From Flavobacterium fryxellicola (lineage in GTDB: Bacteria; Bacteroidota; Bacteroidia; Flavobacteriales; Flavobacteriaceae), in the NCBI RefSeq assembly GCF_900143245.1, contig NZ_FRDK01000011.1, forward strand, positions 56,164 through 120,163: DNA of 64,000 bases, in the 5' to 3' direction. A program made the translations under genes and the position numbers. How positions within the stretch are numbered: position 1 is the stretch's first letter; each line of letters begins with the position of its first letter. The notes below the pieces were generated by a model, which was given only the letters and a program-made list of their open reading frames with translations, searched no databases and was not told where the DNA came from. Of the stretch, positions 60,818 to 64,000 are shown piece by piece.

Positions 60818-62317
60818 TTATTCTAATTTTGTTTTTAATAGCTGCCCTTTTTGAGTTAGGCGGTATTTTTGGTTGGTGCTATTCGGTTTGTCAGGTATAG
60901 TCATTTCAATGAAACCTTCTTCCATTGCTGGATTTAAATAATTATCTCTGAAATTTGGATTGTGTTTTAGTTGCAAGATATTCATTAATTCCTGTCGTGA
61001 ATAGGCTTGATCTGTAATCAAAATCAATCTTTTTATCAGCTCATTAACTTGGTCGGTGACTTGGTCGGTGACTTGATCGGTGACTTGATCGGTAGCTTGT
61101 CCAGTGGTCGCAATTGGGCGCCAAATGGTAACTTTGAATCCTTCTTCTAAATTAAATATAGGTTCTAGTAAACCATTTTCTTTACACAAATGGAGAATTT
61201 CACCTGTACCAGTTCCAAAACGTTCTATATATCCCGCTTGATACATCGCTTCTGCCAAATGCGGGTTTTTAGGATAGGAAGCATGGTCTGTTCTTAATTT
61301 ATCTAATGTCAGTTCAGGTGGAAGTCCTCCAGGATTACTTATCTCGACTCGATCCGCAAAAAGCATCAATTGTACACTTCCTTTGCTCTGATAATCTCTA
61401 TGGGCAACGGCATTGACAATAGCTTCGGCAATTACCGCTCGTGGAATTTCATATTGCAGTGGCGCTTGATTACTTTGCGAACGAATCCCTACCGAAACGG
61501 CAATTTTAGATAAAATAAAATCGACTGCTTCATCTACTTGTGTAAACACATCGCCTTTGATTACTCTGTGATCCGGAATAGGTTTGGCTACTCGCAAACC
61601 ATGAAAATGTGCACATTTGACTACTGCTGTTGGGAAAAACTGTTGTGGGTTTTGCCCAAAGGCAAGAATCCCACTATTGGTAAGTTGCGTTTCAGAAAGA
61701 AAGTTCAAATGAGAAAGTACTTTCGGCAACGCCGTTCCTTCACGCAATGGAAAACCTCTTTTGTATCGCGCTAAACTGATAAAGTTATTCACTTTGTCTT
61801 CGTCAATGGCATTAAGTGTAGCTTTACTATTCACTTCCGAATCAAAATCAGTGGAACGCAAAATTCCTTTTTGTTGTAAAATAACCACCAAGGCTTTGGT
61901 TACTTCAGATAACAATTCGTTTGTAGTGCTAAATCGTTTATAAGACAAGCTATTTTGAATTTTACGAAACAAAGTTTGTTCTTTTGGGTGGCGTTCTGCT
62001 TCGGTATCATTCTTTATAAAAGCCAAGGAAAATACCTGTTCCTTTTGCGCCAGATTGTATTCGAGTTCCGTAGGCGAAATACCCGCCTGTGTTTCAAAAC
62101 CATATTCTTTTCCTATCAAAATCAGATAAACCTCGGCCTGAGTAACTTCTTTCAAATACACCTCCATGGGTTGCGCGCCATTGGCAGGTAACTTTTCGAA
62201 TAAAATAGGCTCAAAAAATAAGTGCAACACTGGATCAGTCAATAGATGACGATGCAATGCCTCTCGCTCTTGGGCAAATTCTTTTTGAACACTAGAAAGA
62301 AATATTTTTTGCTTCAT
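60818..62317 (-). CDS. DUF4062 / ATP-binding (AlbA-2, HATPase_c_4) regulator
   Basis: 499 residues. An N-terminal DUF4062 domain (KIFLSSVQKEFAQEREALHRHL, AEVYLILIGKEYGFE; Rossmann/TIR-like fold), a divergent AlbA-2 part in the middle, an ATP-binding domain (EAIVNAVAHRDYQSKGSVQLMLFADRVEISNPGGLP, about 285-320) and C-terminal winged helices (ELMNILQLKHNPNFRDNYLNPAMEEGFIEMT). A TDQV repeat (four units, about 408-424) links the last two parts. Related proteins are stress or defence regulators of unknown mechanism. Start ATG gives the usual MKQKIFLSSVQKEF. A lone gene. Confidence 0.8.
   Translation of the reverse strand: MKQKIFLSSVQKEFAQEREALHRHLLTDPVLHLFFEPILFEKLPANGAQPMEVYLKEVTQAEVYLILIGKEYGFETQAGISPTELEYNLAQKEQVFSLAFIKNDTEAERHPKEQTLFRKIQNSLSYKRFSTTNELLSEVTKALVVILQQKGILRSTDFDSEVNSKATLNAIDEDKVNNFISLARYKRGFPLREGTALPKVLSHLNFLSETQLTNSGILAFGQNPQQFFPTAVVKCAHFHGLRVAKPIPDHRVIKGDVFTQVDEAVDFILSKIAVSVGIRSQSNQAPLQYEIPRAVIAEAIVNAVAHRDYQSKGSVQLMLFADRVEISNPGGLPPELTLDKLRTDHASYPKNPHLAEAMYQAGYIERFGTGTGEILHLCKENGLLEPIFNLEEGFKVTIWRPIATTGQATDQVTDQVTDQVTDQVNELIKRLILITDQAYSRQELMNILQLKHNPNFRDNYLNPAMEEGFIEMTIPDKPNSTNQKYRLTQKGQLLKTKLE
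61047..61094. repeat. Four 12-bp tandem repeats inside the DUF4062 gene
   Basis: Units ACTTGRTCGGTG at 61047, 61059, 61071 and 61083, encoding TDQV on the minus strand. The length is a multiple of three, so changes in copy number would change linker length without a frameshift. Confidence 0.8.
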
Positions 62318-62395
62318 TAATCAGATTTTTTTATATTTGAGAGCTTGTTCGTTGGTATGAATACACGCAACGAACTCTAGATGTTAGGTGCAGGA

Positions 62396-63958
62396 TTATT
62401 GATGATCAGGCCAGTCTTGAGGAATTAATCTTTCTTCTCCCTCTCTAGGCCATTTATATTTTGTTGCTTTTTTGTATCTGTCATTTTTATTCAAATACGC
62501 ATGCTCTAAAACAATAACTTGTAAACCACTTTGTTTTTCTACTTGATCGAAAATAAAATTGAAATGTTTTTCAAGTGCATCTCTATCCTCATCAATAATA
62601 TCTTGATCTTGATTGTCTTTTGGATAATATGGCCTACTTACTTGATCCAAAATTATAAAACCAGGCACAGGACTTTTCTTTATTTCAAAAAATTTATGCA
62701 ATGCAAAAATAAAAGCTAAATGAATACTTAGATAATTTTCATCAGACCCTATAGATGGAAATTTCTCTATTTCGCCAGACTCATTATTGTAAAGTTCTAT
62801 TGTTGGTTTTGTTGAAATAAAATTTATACTATCATTCTTATAATTCTCATCAATTGGTAATACGGACAAATTTTTAGTAGCAATATTAGAGATGAATCTT
62901 TCAGCTTCTTGTATTTTTTCCTTCCTCTGGATTATCCCATACTTGTGATTGATTTCACTAAATTCAATTAAGTATCGATTTAATTTTGTGGTATTAAATT
63001 CTTCAATTACTTTTAAATTGTCAAGAAAATAAGAAATTCGGCCCAATACTCTCAACTTTATGTTGTTTTCATCTTTTTGTGTTTTTGCAATTATTGATTC
63101 TTTGATTAAATTTTGAATTTGTAATTCTATTTGTGATGCTTCATCGATTTTTTTTAAAATAATAGATTCTAATTCAATTATATAACTATCTAATTTTGGT
63201 TTGTACTCATCTACAACTATACTTTCATTTTTAAGAATTTGAAATGATTTCTCAATTAGTTTAGAAACTTCATTTGATTTTTCTAAATGAGAATCACAGA
63301 TTGGGCAATTTCCATCATCAAATTTAAATAATTCACTTACATCTAATTTTGAAGCCTGTCTATCAGTTAACGACTTGAATTCAGAATTTATAGAGTTATT
63401 CTTATTTGCTGCAGCTTTTTTACGCTTTAAATTATTTACTTCTGAAAGAATTTCTGATTTTGAAACTTGAAGTTCATTTAATAACTTCTCATTTTCAAAA
63501 ACAATTTTGTTTGGTTGCCAATTTAAAATACCTTTGAGTTTGTCAATCGTTGATTTTTTATCGTCAAGTGAATCTGTTTCTTTTAATAGGCCAACCTGAA
63601 TAGCTTCATTGTTAAGCGTAATTGAACTTTCCGTTGATTGTGTTTGGTATTGTTCATAAGTCAATTTTTTCTTTTCTTCATTCTCTATACCCCTTTTTAA
63701 ACCTTTAAGTTTTTTCAATGCTTGTAATTCTTCAATATCAACCGCATTTAAAAAATATGGCAAAGAAGCAATTATATGCTTGGCAGAATTAGGATCATCC
63801 AATCCATGAAGAATAATTTTTTTGCTGTCAATAACTTCTTTGTCAAGAAAAAGATATGGGGTTAATTGTCTAATTGAAACGTTACTGGTATTTACAATTT
63901 CATCCTCTATGCTGCTCCCCAAAAAACGTACAATTTTTTGCTTTAAATTAAGATAGGA
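62396..63958 (-). pseudogene. DUF3732 ATPase, N-terminus lost
   Basis: From a TTG at 63922 508 residues can be read; the frame stays open to a stop at 63959-63961, adding LKQKIVRFLGSS upstream, which looks like natural protein. The C-terminal part FIILDQVSRPYYPKDNQ (about 425-441) and the end WPREGEERLIPQDWP are the DUF3732 signature. Coiled coils flank a zinc-hook-like CPIC (about 211-214), as in Rad50/SbcC-like ATPases. The N-terminal part with the Walker A (GKSNTGKTA type) is missing, so the gene was cut near 63955, just where the possible IS at the right edge begins. Confidence 0.75.
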
Positions 63959-63983
63959 TTAAAAACCTTAAATTAGCAGAATT

Positions 63984-64000
63984 ATGTCAAGAACAAGAAG
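63984..64000 (+). CDS. Start of a gene at the right edge, possibly IS3-type transposase OrfA
   Basis: ATG at 63984 begins MSRTR and the window ends. Many IS3-family OrfA proteins start this way, and the neighbouring DUF3732 gene is cut about 30 bases before it, as an insertion would do. Five residues are too few to be sure. Confidence 0.3.

Overview
The window is AT-rich DNA from a member of the Bacteroidota, most likely a Flavobacterium-type flavobacterium. The grounds are the protein families present (the Bacteroidetes conjugation set traE-traN, RteC, a T4CP with the YWFCY motif, DUF932, DUF3945, DUF5675, an Hc1-like histone), several promoters with the Bacteroidetes -7 box TAnnTTTG, and little use of Shine-Dalgarno sequences. 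The sequence alone does not give a species.

Most of the window is an integrative and conjugative element of the CTnDOT type. At its left side lie a tRNA-Ser-like 3' end (8555-8575), a palindrome, repeated arm-type sites and a tyrosine recombinase (8836-10056). Two small regulators, three tandem 181-bp structured repeats, ssb and a DUF932 gene follow. The mating-pore operon runs on the minus strand (traN to traE, 14754-22719). Further on are traD, a DUF3408 gene and a ParA gene (27750-29587), an oriT-like hairpin (30197-30250), the relaxase pair and the coupling protein (30312-34176), and then topoisomerase III, DUF3945, an excisionase-like HTH, RteC and an AraC regulator (46647-52770). I found no second copy of the att-like sequence, so the right end of the element is not defined.

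The backbone carries defence-like cargo in two places. Between traE and traD there is a tight three-gene operon (23202-27729): a DUF4297/Cap4-like putative nuclease, an NdpA nucleoid-associated protein and a Ymh/TIGR02391 HEPN protein. I do not recognise this combination as a named system, and it is my leading candidate for an undescribed defence system. Between the coupling protein and topB there are a type I restriction-modification locus with an embedded DUF1016 nuclease gene, a frameshifted backbone gene, a metallophosphoesterase, and an AbiE-like regulator/nucleotidyltransferase pair. Six bases after that pair comes a 100-residue protein whose N-terminus reads like the RuvC-I segment of Cas9 but which then turns into two membrane helices.

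Left of the att-like site (1-8500) is a patchwork. It holds a DUF6922 gene, a Fic protein with an AbiEi-like N-terminus behind a repeated operator, a GC-richer noncoding block that recurs diverged at 46.2 kb, a minus-strand cassette of four genes (two of them tiny membrane proteins), and a complete three-gene HipBST toxin-antitoxin locus with its operator.

The right part (52.8-64 kb) has a lipoprotein/membrane-protein pair, a TPR-AraC membrane regulator, a second AbiE-like pair whose toxin gene is split by an IS30 element, an Hc1-like histone gene, four 103-bp tandem repeats ending in a 38-bp palindrome, a DUF4062-type ATP-binding regulator and a DUF3732 gene that has lost its N-terminus next to what may be another insertion sequence at the right edge.
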